A stretch of DNA of 21,962 nt from Actinomycetes bacterium (GTDB lineage: Bacteria > Actinomycetota > Actinomycetes > Actinomycetales > Microbacteriaceae), in NCBI GenBank assembly GCA_023386365.1, contig JAEWJX010000062.1, forward strand, positions 1-21,962, written 5' to 3'. Numbering within the stretch: the first letter of the stretch is position 1; every line of letters begins with the position of its first letter. Below are positions 6,502-13,564 of this stretch, in pieces. The translations under genes and the position numbers were made by a program. The notes beneath the pieces were generated by a model that searched no databases, was not told where the DNA came from, and worked only from the letters and a program-made list of their open reading frames with translations.

Positions 6502-8040
6502 ATGAGCGACAGTCCTGAGATTCTGGAATCCGCGGCGGGCGACGACGCCGAACGCGCGACTCTCGACCGCATCCTCGCCGCCGAGGAGACGCACGCGGGC
6601 GTGCGCGTCTTCGGCAAGCGCGCGGCCGCGCTGCAGGATTCCCACACGGCCGACGGTGGTGACCGCGACGGCGAGCAGTTCGACCGCGAGGAGCGCGCCG
6701 CGCTGCGTCGTGTCGGGGGCCTCTCGACCGAACTCGACGACGTCACCGAGGTCGAGTACCGGCAGGTGCGCCTCGAGAACGTGGTGCTGATCGGCGTGTA
6801 CAGCCGTTCCGAGTCGACGGAAGACGCCGAGAACTCGCTGCGCGAGCTTGCCGCCCTCGCCGAGACCGCGGGTGCCGTGGTGCTCGACGGTCTGTTGCAG
6901 CGTCGCCCGCATCCCGACCCCGCCACCTACCTCGGTCGCGGCAAGGTCAGCGAACTCGCCGACATCGTGGCCGCGCTCGGCGCCGACACGGTGGTCGCCG
7001 ACACCGAACTCGCCCCGAGCCAGCGGCGTGCGCTCGAAGACGCCGTCAAGGTGAAGGTGCTCGACCGCACGGCCGTCATCCTCGACATCTTCAGCACGCA
7101 CGCGAAGAGCCGCGAGGGCAAGGCGCAGGTCGAACTGGCGCAGCTCGAGTACCTGCTTCCCCGTCTGCGTGGATGGGGTGAGTCGATGTCCCGCCAGGCC
7201 GGTGGTCAGGTGGGCGCCGGAAACGGCATGGGGTCGCGCGGACCGGGTGAGACGAAGATCGAGCTCGACCGCCGCCGCATCCACTCCCGCATGGCGAAGC
7301 TGCGCAAGCAGATCAAGGGGTTCGCGCCCGCCCGTGAGGCCAAGCGCGCCAACCGCGACCGCTTCCAGGTGCCCGCCGTCGCGATCGCGGGTTACACGAA
7401 CGCCGGCAAGTCGAGCCTGCTCAACCGCATCACCCGCGCGGGCGTGCTGGTCGAGAACACGCTGTTCGCCACCCTCGACCCGACGGTGCGCCGCAGCCGC
7501 ACCCCCGACGGACGCGTTTTCACGATCGCCGACACGGTCGGTTTCGTGCGCGCCCTCCCGCACCAGCTCGTCGAGGCGTTCCGCTCCACGCTCGAGGAGG
7601 TCGCCGCATCCGACCTCGTGCTGCACGTGGTCGACGGCTCGCACGTCGACCCGGGGTCGCAGATCGCGACCGTGCGCGATGTCCTGGGCGACGCGGGCGC
7701 GCGTGACGTCCCCGAGCTGATCGTCTTCACGAAGTCCGACCTCATCGACCCCGACCGCCGCATCCTGCTGCGCGGGCTGGAACCGGATTCGGTGTTCGTG
7801 TCGGCCCGCACGGGCGAGGGCGTGGAGGAGCTGCTCGAGGAGATCGGCCGTCGGCTCCCGCAGCCCGACGTCGAGCTCGACATCGTGATCCCGTACGAGC
7901 GGGGCGACCTCGTCTCGCTCGCCCACGATCGCGGGCGCGTGCTCGAGACCAGCTACGAAGAGGGCGGCACGCGGATGCGGGTGCAGGCCAGCGAGGCAGT
8001 CGCGCACCAGCTCGAGAGCGCGGTCGCGGCTCCGGCGTAA
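6502..8040 (+). CDS. hflX: GTPase HflX, ribosome-associated
   Basis: HflX is a translational GTPase-family protein that binds the 50S subunit and splits or rescues stalled ribosomes, especially under stress. The 512-residue product has the HflX N-terminal domain with HPDPATYLGRGK at about residues 137-148. The Gly-rich linker RGPGETKIELDRRRI follows at about 246-260 and precedes the G domain. G1 is GYTNAGKS (297-304), G3 DTVG (344-347) and G4 TKSD (410-413). The first 85 or so residues are an acidic, poorly conserved extension, usual in actinobacteria. The ATG at 6502 is preceded by a TAGGGT element and no ribosome binding site. It is divergent from the RsmC-like gene, so two ribosome-related functions share one intergenic region. 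Confidence 0.95.
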   Translation: MSDSPEILESAAGDDAERATLDRILAAEETHAGVRVFGKRAAALQDSHTADGGDRDGEQFDREERAALRRVGGLSTELDDVTEVEYRQVRLENVVLIGVYSRSESTEDAENSLRELAALAETAGAVVLDGLLQRRPHPDPATYLGRGKVSELADIVAALGADTVVADTELAPSQRRALEDAVKVKVLDRTAVILDIFSTHAKSREGKAQVELAQLEYLLPRLRGWGESMSRQAGGQVGAGNGMGSRGPGETKIELDRRRIHSRMAKLRKQIKGFAPAREAKRANRDRFQVPAVAIAGYTNAGKSSLLNRITRAGVLVENTLFATLDPTVRRSRTPDGRVFTIADTVGFVRALPHQLVEAFRSTLEEVAASDLVLHVVDGSHVDPGSQIATVRDVLGDAGARDVPELIVFTKSDLIDPDRRILLRGLEPDSVFVSARTGEGVEELLEEIGRRLPQPDVELDIVIPYERGDLVSLAHDRGRVLETSYEEGGTRMRVQASEAVAHQLESAVAAPA

Positions 8041-8044
8041 CGCT

Positions 8045-8073
8045 CTGTCACGTTGGCACGGCGGGGCTAACCT
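8045..8073 (+). promoter_or_regulatory. Promoter of metF-metE
   Basis: CTGTCA (8045-8050), a 17-base spacer and TAACCT (8068-8073) form a plausible housekeeping promoter just after the hflX stop. The predicted start near 8080 gives a leader of about 88 bases before metF. Confidence 0.5.
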
Positions 8074-8167
8074 GGACGGGTCGCGCGACCGCGCGGCGGG
8101 AGCAACAGCCGAGCCCGGCATCTGCCCCTCGTATTCGCGCGCCCGCGCGATCACGACGGAGGATGCG
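8074..8167 (+). promoter_or_regulatory. Structured 5' leader of metF-metE
   Basis: This non-coding leader holds a 12-base palindrome (GGTCGCGCGACC, 8079-8090) and a hairpin with 7-base arms (TCGCGCG 8135-8141, CGCGCGA 8144-8150) ending 7 bases before GGAGG (8158-8162). Nearly all other genes here have little or no leader, so a regulatory role for methionine synthesis is possible. I could not match it to the SAM or cobalamin riboswitch consensus sequences I know. Confidence 0.4.
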
Positions 8168-9115
8168 ATGACCGACGACGCGCGTGACGCTGCGACGTTC
8201 TCGTTCGAGCTCTTCCCGCCGCGCGATGCGGCCGCCGAGGCGGCGCTCGTCAGCGGCGCGCTCCCCGCTCTGGTGGCGGCCGGTCCGGAGTTCATCTCGG
8301 TCACCTACGGGGCGAGCGGCTCCACGCGTGGGGTCTCGCTGGACGTCCTCCGGCGGCTGCTCGAGACGCCGGTGAAGCCGATGGCGCACCTCACGTGCGT
8401 GGGCTCGTCGTACGCGGAGGCGAGCCGACTCATCCGCGAGTTCCTCGATGCGGGCGTCACGAGCTTCCTCGCCCTGCGGGGGGACCCTCCCGTCGGTTCG
8501 TCGGAGGGCGAGGTGTTCCTCGGCGACCTGGGCAGCGCGGGCGAACTGGTGCAGCTCATCCACCGGGTGCAGAAGGAGCGAGTGCCGTTCCGCCAGCTCG
8601 ACGTGCCGGGGGTGCCGCACGCGAAGCGGCTCGTCAGCGGTGAGAAGGTCACGATCGCGGTGGCCGCGTTCCCGAACGGGCACCCGCGTTCCCGCTCGCG
8701 TTCGCAGGACCTCGACACCCTCCTCGCGAAGGAGGCGGCCGGGGCGAACCTCGCGATCACGCAGCTGTTCTTCGAGGCCGACGACTACCTCGGTTTCGTC
8801 GCCGACGCGCGCGCCGCCGGCGTCTCGATGCGCATCCTCCCCGGCATCATGCCGGTGCTGAGCGTGCCGCGTCTGCGCCGCATCCTCGAACTCACCGAGG
8901 AACGTGAACCTGCCGCTCTGCTGCGGGCGCTCGAGACGAGCGACGATCCGGCGTCCGTGGGAATCGACCACGCCATCCGACTCGGCCGCGACCTGCTCGA
9001 CGACGGTGCGCCCGGCCTCCACCTCTACACCTTCAACCGGCACGAGGCACCGCTCGCGGTGCTAGAAGGCGCCGGACTCCTGCCCCTCACCACCCCGACC
9101 GGAAAGACATCATGA
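8168..9115 (+). CDS. metF: 5,10-methylenetetrahydrofolate reductase MetF
   Basis: MetF is a flavoprotein that reduces 5,10-methylene-THF to 5-methyl-THF, the methyl donor for methionine synthesis. The 315-residue product shows the family's TIM-barrel landmarks: FSFELFPPRD at the N-terminus, with Glu as the catalytic acid; FISVTYGASG; HLTCVG; ALRGDPP; and AITQLFFEADDYLGF followed by ILPGIMPV. The ATG at 8168 has GGAGG at 8158-8162, an ideal 5-base spacing and one of the clearest ribosome binding sites in the window. It overlaps metE by four bases (ATGA), so the methyl-THF producer and consumer are translationally coupled. The polyglutamylated cofactor used by MetE is made elsewhere. Confidence 0.96.
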   Translation: MTDDARDAATFSFELFPPRDAAAEAALVSGALPALVAAGPEFISVTYGASGSTRGVSLDVLRRLLETPVKPMAHLTCVGSSYAEASRLIREFLDAGVTSFLALRGDPPVGSSEGEVFLGDLGSAGELVQLIHRVQKERVPFRQLDVPGVPHAKRLVSGEKVTIAVAAFPNGHPRSRSRSQDLDTLLAKEAAGANLAITQLFFEADDYLGFVADARAAGVSMRILPGIMPVLSVPRLRRILELTEEREPAALLRALETSDDPASVGIDHAIRLGRDLLDDGAPGLHLYTFNRHEAPLAVLEGAGLLPLTTPTGKTS

Positions 9116-11418
9116 CCGCAACCTTCCCCACCGGCACGATCCTCGGCTACCCCCGCATCGGTCGTCGACGCGAACTCAAGCGCGCCGTCGAATCCTTCTG
9201 GGCGGGCCGCATCGACGCGGTCGAGCTCGAGCGCATCGCGGCCGAGCTGCGTGCCACGACTCGTTCCCGTCTCGCCGAGCTGGGTCTGGGGCGCGACGAC
9301 TCGTCGATCCCGGAGTCGTTCTCCTACTACGACCAGGTGCTCGACGCGGCCGTCACGGTCGGTGCCGTGCCGACACGATTCGCCGATCTCGTGGATGCCG
9401 AGGGTGGCGTCGACCTCGCCGGTTACTTCACGGTGGCGCGCGGTGAGGGAGACCGCGCCCCGCTCGAGATGACGAAGTGGTTCGACTCCAACTACCACTA
9501 CCTGGTGCCCGAGATCGGGCCGGAGACCGCCTTCCGGCTCGCGGGCGATCGACTCGTGCGCGAGGTGGCCGAGGCGAAGGCGGCTGGCTACGTCACCCGC
9601 CCCGTGATCGTCGGTCCGGTCACCTTCCTCCTGCTGTCGAAGCCGAGCGACGAGGCTCCGGCCGGTTTCACTCCGCTGTCGCGGCTGGAGGACCTGCTGC
9701 CTGTGTACCAGGAGCTCCTCGCGCGCCTCGCGGAAGCGGGTGCCGAGTGGGTGCAGCTGGATGAGCCGGCGCTGGTGAGCGAGTCGCTCGGCACCCCGCG
9801 CGGTGAGGTGCTGGCTGCGGCGCAGACCGCGTACGAGGTGCTCGGGCAGGCGCGTCCCCTCGGCATCCTGGTCGCGGCCCCGTACGGCTCCCTCGATGAT
9901 GCGCTCCCGGTGCTGCAGGCGGCGCCGATCGACGCGATCGCACTCGACCTGGTCAAGGGCGACGTGCCTCAGGGGCCTGCGGGTGACAAGGTGCTCGTCG
10001 GCGGTGTGATCGACGGTCACAACATCTGGCGCGGCGACCTGGCCGCCGCGTTCGGCAAGCTCGGCAAGCTGGCGTCCCTCACCCCGCAGGTGGCGGTCGC
10101 CACCTCGACGAACCTCTTCCACACCCCGCACGATGTGGCCGACGAACCTCAGCTCCCCGTGCAGCTGACGAGCTGGCTCGCGTTCGCCGACCAGAAGGTG
10201 GCGCAGGTGGCGACCCTGGCGGCGGGTCTGCGTGACGGCGAGGAGGCCATCCGCGCCGAGCTCGACGCGGCGACCGCTGCCCTCGAGGAACGCCGGACGG
10301 CGGCAGGGGTCCGCGACGGCGCCGTGCGTGCGCGCATCGCGGGACTCGACGACGACGCGTTCGCGCGCGGCGACTACGCCCACCGTCGGGCCGAGCAGGA
10401 CATCGCGCTGCGTCTCCCGCCGCTCCCCACGACGACGATCGGGTCGTTCCCGCAGACGGGTGACATCCGCCGCGAGCGGGCCCGTCAGGCCAAGGGCGAG
10501 ATTACTGCGGAGGAGTACGAGGCGTTCCTGAAGAAGGAGATCGCGGATGTCGTGGCGCTGCAGGAGCGGATCGGTCTCGACGTGATCGTGCACGGCGAGC
10601 CCGAGCGCAACGACATGGTGCAGTACTTCGCCGAGAATCTCGACGGGTTCGCGGTCACACAGAACGGGTGGGTGCAGTCGTACGGCTCCCGTGCGACCCG
10701 CCCGTCGATCCTGTGGGGCGACGTCTCCCGCCCGGCGCCCATCACCGTCCGCTGGTCGACCTTCACTCAGGGTCTCACCCAGAAGCCGGTCAAGGGCATG
10801 CTGACCGGCCCGGTCACGATCCTCGCCTGGTCGTTCGTGCGCGACGACCAGCCGCTCGGCGAGACCGCCTACCAGGTGGCTCTCGCGCTGCGCGACGAGA
10901 TCGCAGACCTCGAGCAGGCGGGCATCGGCGTGATCCAGGTGGACGAGCCGGCGCTGCGCGAACTGCTGCCGCTCAAGAAGCGCGACCAGGGCGCCTACCT
11001 TGACTGGTCGGTGAAGTCGTTCCGGCTGGCGACGAGCGGGGTCGAGGACCGCACGCAGATCCACACGCACCTCTGTTACTCCGAGTTCGGGGTCGTCCTC
11101 GACGCGATCGACGCGCTCGATGCCGATGTCACGTCGATCGAGGCGGCACGCAGCCGCATGGAGGTCGTGCCCGAGTTGGAGCGCAGCGGGTTCGGCCGCG
11201 GGATCGGTCCGGGCGTGTACGACATCCACTCGCCCCGTGTTCCGAGCGTCGAGGAGGTGCGTGACCTCATCGGCACCGCGCTGTCGTCGATCCCGGAGCG
11301 CCAGCTCTGGATCAACCCGGACTGCGGGCTGAAGACCCGCGGCTACGACGAGACCGTGGCGTCGCTCGAGAACATCCTCACCGCCACGCGGGAGGCGCGG
11401 GGCTCGCTCGGCGCCTGA
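9112..11418 (+). CDS. metE: Cobalamin-independent methionine synthase MetE
   Basis: MetE transfers the methyl group of 5-methyl-THF-polyglutamate to homocysteine without B12, using a zinc site. The 768-residue length is normal for the family. The N-terminal barrel starts GYPRIGRRRELKRAVESFW. The C-terminal catalytic barrel begins near TTTIGSFPQT and includes HGEPERNDMVQYF. The zinc ligands expected by comparison with E. coli MetE are all present: His653 and Cys655 (IHTHLCYSEFG), Glu677 (SIEAARS) and Cys738 (NPDCGLKTR). The ATG at 9112 overlaps the metF stop. A hairpin follows at 11441-11464. MetE is oxygen- and peroxide-sensitive in other bacteria; nothing here indicates how this one is controlled except the leader ahead of metF. 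Confidence 0.97.
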   Translation: MTATFPTGTILGYPRIGRRRELKRAVESFWAGRIDAVELERIAAELRATTRSRLAELGLGRDDSSIPESFSYYDQVLDAAVTVGAVPTRFADLVDAEGGVDLAGYFTVARGEGDRAPLEMTKWFDSNYHYLVPEIGPETAFRLAGDRLVREVAEAKAAGYVTRPVIVGPVTFLLLSKPSDEAPAGFTPLSRLEDLLPVYQELLARLAEAGAEWVQLDEPALVSESLGTPRGEVLAAAQTAYEVLGQARPLGILVAAPYGSLDDALPVLQAAPIDAIALDLVKGDVPQGPAGDKVLVGGVIDGHNIWRGDLAAAFGKLGKLASLTPQVAVATSTNLFHTPHDVADEPQLPVQLTSWLAFADQKVAQVATLAAGLRDGEEAIRAELDAATAALEERRTAAGVRDGAVRARIAGLDDDAFARGDYAHRRAEQDIALRLPPLPTTTIGSFPQTGDIRRERARQAKGEITAEEYEAFLKKEIADVVALQERIGLDVIVHGEPERNDMVQYFAENLDGFAVTQNGWVQSYGSRATRPSILWGDVSRPAPITVRWSTFTQGLTQKPVKGMLTGPVTILAWSFVRDDQPLGETAYQVALALRDEIADLEQAGIGVIQVDEPALRELLPLKKRDQGAYLDWSVKSFRLATSGVEDRTQIHTHLCYSEFGVVLDAIDALDADVTSIEAARSRMEVVPELERSGFGRGIGPGVYDIHSPRVPSVEEVRDLIGTALSSIPERQLWINPDCGLKTRGYDETVASLENILTATREARGSLGA

Positions 11419-11440
11419 CACCGGCTGCACAGCTTCGGTG

Positions 11441-11464
11441 GGGCGTCCGCTCAGGCGGCCGCCC
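11441..11464 (+). terminator. Hairpin after metE
   Basis: GGGCGTCCGC (11441-11450) and GCGGCCGCCC (11455-11464) pair over ten positions with one mismatch around a TCAG loop. There is no T-tract. The next base begins the TACCCT element of the downstream gene. Confidence 0.55.
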
Positions 11465-11470
11465 TACCCT
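11465..11470 (+). promoter_or_regulatory. -10 element (TACCCT) of the alpha/beta hydrolase gene
   Basis: TACCCT ends 6 bases before GTG 11477, the leaderless spacing. This decides that start over the upstream in-frame ATG at 11438. Confidence 0.5.
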
Positions 11471-11476
11471 CGCCGT

Positions 11477-12220
11477 GTGCGATTGGCTGTACACGAGACG
11501 GGTTCCGGGGGTCGCACCGCGATCCTCATCCACGGCATCATGTCCGACCACCGAGCGTGGGAGCGGGTGACGGCCGAGCTGGCGGCTCACGGATTCCGGG
11601 TGCTCGCCGTGGACCTCGCCGGACACGGTGCGAGTCCGCGTGCGCGTCGGTACTCACCGCGTGCGTGGGCTGACGACGTCGTCGAGACGGTCGCGCCGCT
11701 GCTCGACGGGCCGCCGGAGCTCGTGATGGGGCATTCCCTCGGCGGTCTCGTCGCCTCGATCGCCGCCGATCGCCTCGCCCCGCGCGCGGCCGTCTACGTC
11801 GATCCCGCGTTCGCCTTCCCGGGTGGCGTACGCGGTGCGCTCTTCAAGGTGGGCTTCGCACTCGCGCCCCGCCCGCGTCGGTCGGCGCTGGTCCGGTGGA
11901 ATCCGCGGTGGAGTGCACGTGACGTCGAGAACGAACTCGCGGCGCTTCGCGACTGGGACAAGCGCACGATCTTCGGGTTCGCCGACAGCCGTCCGGTCGT
12001 TCCGCCGCTGTGTCTCGTCGCCCCGAGTCTCGTGGTGCTGGCGGAGAAGAGTCTGCTCATCACGGATGCGGCCGCGGGGTCGCTGCGCAGGCTCGGGATG
12101 ACGGTCGAGACGATCGCCGAGTCAGGCCATTCGGTGTTCCGCGACGATCACGCGGGTTTCATGCGTCTCGTCGACGAGTGGCTGACACGCCACGGGCGAC
12201 CGGGGGTCGCGAGCCGCTGA
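11477..12220 (+). CDS. Alpha/beta-fold hydrolase
   Basis: The 247-residue product is a small cytoplasmic alpha/beta hydrolase with no signal peptide. The oxyanion-hole strand ILIHGIMSDHRAW comes near residues 16-28, DLAGHGAS at 46-53, and the nucleophile elbow GHSLGG with Ser87. The likely catalytic His218 lies in SGHSVF. The acid is not obvious; the region before the last strand (VVLAEKSLLITD) is where it should be. The substrate cannot be told from sequence. I chose GTG 11477 because the conserved beta-strand begins there (RLAVHETGSGG), because TACCCT precedes it by 6 bases, and because a start at 11438 would put coding sequence over the metE terminator hairpin. It is convergent with lexA, with 10 bases between stops. 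Confidence 0.87.
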   Translation: MRLAVHETGSGGRTAILIHGIMSDHRAWERVTAELAAHGFRVLAVDLAGHGASPRARRYSPRAWADDVVETVAPLLDGPPELVMGHSLGGLVASIAADRLAPRAAVYVDPAFAFPGGVRGALFKVGFALAPRPRRSALVRWNPRWSARDVENELAALRDWDKRTIFGFADSRPVVPPLCLVAPSLVVLAEKSLLITDAAAGSLRRLGMTVETIAESGHSVFRDDHAGFMRLVDEWLTRHGRPGVASR

Positions 12221-12230
12221 GCTCCGTCGC

Positions 12231-12905
12231 TCAGACCGAACGGAGCACGGCGACCACCTTGCCGAGGACTTCGGCGTTGTCGCCGAGGATCGGTTCGAAA
12301 GCCGTGTTGCGGGGGAGCAGCCAGGTGTGGCCGTCGCGCTGACGGAACACCTTCACCGTTGCTTCGCCGTCGAGCATGGCGGCGACGATCTCGCCGTTGT
12401 CGGCCGTGCGCTGCTCGCGCACCACCACCCAGTCGCCATCGCAGATGGCGGCGTCGATCATCGACTCGCCGGTGACCTTGAGCATGAACAAATCGCCTTT
12501 GCCGACCAGCTGGCGGGGGAGTGGGAAGATCTCTTCCACCTGCTGCTCGGCGGTGACGGGCACGCCGGCGGCGATGCGGCCCACGAGCGGGACCATGGCG
12601 GCGTCGCCGACCGGTGCGCTGGGGGATTCGTCGGTGGCGGAGGGGATGTCGATGAGCACTTCGAGCGCTCGGGGACGGTTGGGATCGCGGCGCAGGTAGC
12701 CCGCGAGCTCCAACTGGTTGAGCTGGTGCGTGACGCTCGACAGGGAGGCGAGCCCGACGGCGTCGCCGATCTCGCGCATGCTCGGCGGGTAACCGCGGCT
12801 GGAGACGGCGCGCTGGATGAACTCGAGGATCGCCAACTGCTTCTCGCTGAGGCTCTTACGACGCCGTGTCGCGGGCCGCTCGTCGAGGGGCTGGGTGTCG
12901 CTCAT
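12231..12905 (-). CDS. lexA: SOS repressor LexA
   Basis: LexA represses DNA-damage genes and cleaves itself when stimulated by RecA filaments. The 224-residue protein has an N-terminal winged helix-turn-helix (about residues 18-85, with YPPSMREIGDAVGL and the recognition helix around SLSSVTHQLNQLE). An acidic linker precedes the S24 peptidase domain. Cleavage is expected between Ala113 and Gly114 (RIAAGVPV); the catalytic pair is Ser148 (GESMID) and Lys185 (ATVKVF). All key residues are present, so it should be active. The ATG at 12905 has GGGAG five bases upstream on its strand. A promoter and an overlapping LexA-type box lie about 80-120 bases upstream, implying autorepression, and the divergent LysM gene is governed by a second box. 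Confidence 0.97.
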   Translation of the reverse strand: MSDTQPLDERPATRRRKSLSEKQLAILEFIQRAVSSRGYPPSMREIGDAVGLASLSSVTHQLNQLELAGYLRRDPNRPRALEVLIDIPSATDESPSAPVGDAAMVPLVGRIAAGVPVTAEQQVEEIFPLPRQLVGKGDLFMLKVTGESMIDAAICDGDWVVVREQRTADNGEIVAAMLDGEATVKVFRQRDGHTWLLPRNTAFEPILGDNAEVLGKVVAVLRSV

Positions 12906-12984
12906 GTCGTCTCCCGGGTGGTCGGAGGATGCGGTCTGGGTGCCGATGTCGGTGGTCCGTGATCGGATTCATCCGTTGATCGAA

Positions 12985-13013
12985 ACTGTATCCGCTTCGG
13001 GGGGTACTGACAA
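12985..13013 (-). promoter_or_regulatory. Promoter of lexA
   Basis: Reading the minus strand, TTGTCA (13013-13008), a 17-base spacer and TACAGT (12990-12985) form a good housekeeping promoter. The predicted start near 12978 leaves a leader of about 73 bases. The -35 overlaps the LexA box at 13011-13024. Confidence 0.7.
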
Positions 13014-13024
13014 ACATCTGTTCG
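13011..13024. promoter_or_regulatory. LexA operator (SOS box) of lexA
   Basis: On the minus strand this reads CGAACAGATGTTTG, one mismatch in the half-sites from the actinobacterial/Gram-positive pattern CGAAC-N4-GTTCG. It overlaps the lexA -35 by three bases, a position that would block RNA polymerase. Binding is inferred from the sequence match and context. Confidence 0.8.
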
Positions 13025-13085
13025 AGTGTGTCGCGGGATCGGTCGCCCGATTTCTCAGGGAATCGGCCCAATCTCGCGAAACGAC

Positions 13086-13101
13086 TTGAACATATGTTCG
13101 A
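13086..13101. promoter_or_regulatory. LexA operator (SOS box) of the LysM gene
   Basis: TTGAACATATGTTCGA contains the perfect palindrome GAACATATGTTC (13088-13099) and differs from the mycobacterial-type box TCGAAC-N4-GTTCGA at one position. It covers the -35 of the LysM gene, so tight SOS repression is expected. Confidence 0.88.
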
Positions 13102-13114
13102 TCGAAGATAGATT
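13086..13114 (+). promoter_or_regulatory. Promoter of the LysM gene
   Basis: TTGAAC (13086-13091), a 17-base spacer and TAGATT (13109-13114) give a predicted start near 13121 and a leader of about 77 bases. The -35 lies inside the LexA box. Confidence 0.62.
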
Positions 13115-13127
13115 CGGAACACAGCTT

Positions 13128-13159
13128 CGCATCCGGCCTCCCGGCCGAGGCCGGATGCG
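13128..13159 (+). promoter_or_regulatory. Long perfect hairpin in the LysM gene leader
   Basis: GCATCCGGCCTC (13129-13140) and GAGGCCGGATGC (13147-13158) are perfect reverse complements around a 6-base loop, extended by a C-G pair at 13128/13159. The hairpin would lie near the 5' end of the transcript, about 25 bases before the ribosome binding site AGGAGG (13186-13191). It may stabilise the RNA, attenuate transcription or act on DNA; no T-tract follows. Confidence 0.7.
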
Positions 13160-13197
13160 GCGGCTGTCCACTTCTCACCACGAGCAGGAGGCACCCC

Positions 13198-13542
13198 ATG
13201 AGCACCATCGCCCTCGCATCCCCGCAGGCTCCCCGTCTGCGTCTCACGCGGCGTGGCCGCGTCGTCGTCGGCGCGCTCCTGGCTGCACCCGTCGCCGTGG
13301 TGCTCGCCGTCTCCGCCCTTTCGGGGGCTACGGCGGCCCAGGCGGGCTCCTCGCCGTCGTCGACGTCGTTCGACTACATCACCGTCGCGGCGGGCGAGTC
13401 GCTCTGGGATCTCGCCGCGTGGGTAGCCCCCGACGACGACCCGCGAGAGGTCGTCGGCGCGCTCATCGAGCTCAACCAGCTCGGCACCTCCGACGTGCAG
13501 CCCGGTCAGCGTCTGGCGATTCCGCTGGCCTACGCCTCGTAG
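13198..13542 (+). CDS. LysM membrane protein, probable SOS-induced cell-division inhibitor
   Basis: The 114-residue product has a basic N-terminus (RLRLTRRGR), one transmembrane or signal segment at about residues 22-42 ending in an Ala-rich stretch (ATAAQAG), and a short Ser-rich spacer. A single C-terminal LysM domain at about 59-112 (YITVAAGESLWDLAAWVAP, IELNQLGTSDVQPGQRLAIP) should bind peptidoglycan outside the membrane. AGGAGG lies 6 bases before ATG 13198. It is divergent from lexA and has its own LexA box. B. subtilis yneA, C. glutamicum divS and M. tuberculosis Rv2719c (chiZ) occupy the same place; they delay division during DNA damage, and YneA and ChiZ also carry LysM. Division inhibition is inferred from position, architecture and operator. 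Confidence 0.9.
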   Translation: MSTIALASPQAPRLRLTRRGRVVVGALLAAPVAVVLAVSALSGATAAQAGSSPSSTSFDYITVAAGESLWDLAAWVAPDDDPREVVGALIELNQLGTSDVQPGQRLAIPLAYAS

Positions 13543-13552
13543 GGGCGCTCAC

Positions 13553-13558
13553 TAGAAT
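13553..13558 (+). promoter_or_regulatory. -10 element (TAGAAT) for hisC
   Basis: TAGAAT is close to the -10 consensus and ends 6 bases before GTG 13565. It marks a separate, leaderless start for the histidine genes, independent of the SOS-controlled gene upstream. Confidence 0.65.
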
Positions 13559-13564
13559 CGGCGG

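Noticed and set aside
8074..8167. SAM or cobalamin riboswitch before metF-metE
   Set aside because: The conserved core sequences of the families I know are not visible, so I report only a structured leader.
9025..11430. Very long minus-strand open frames opposite metE (801 codons) and hflX (611 codons)
   Set aside because: They mirror high-GC coding sequence of well-conserved genes, give low-complexity products and match no family.
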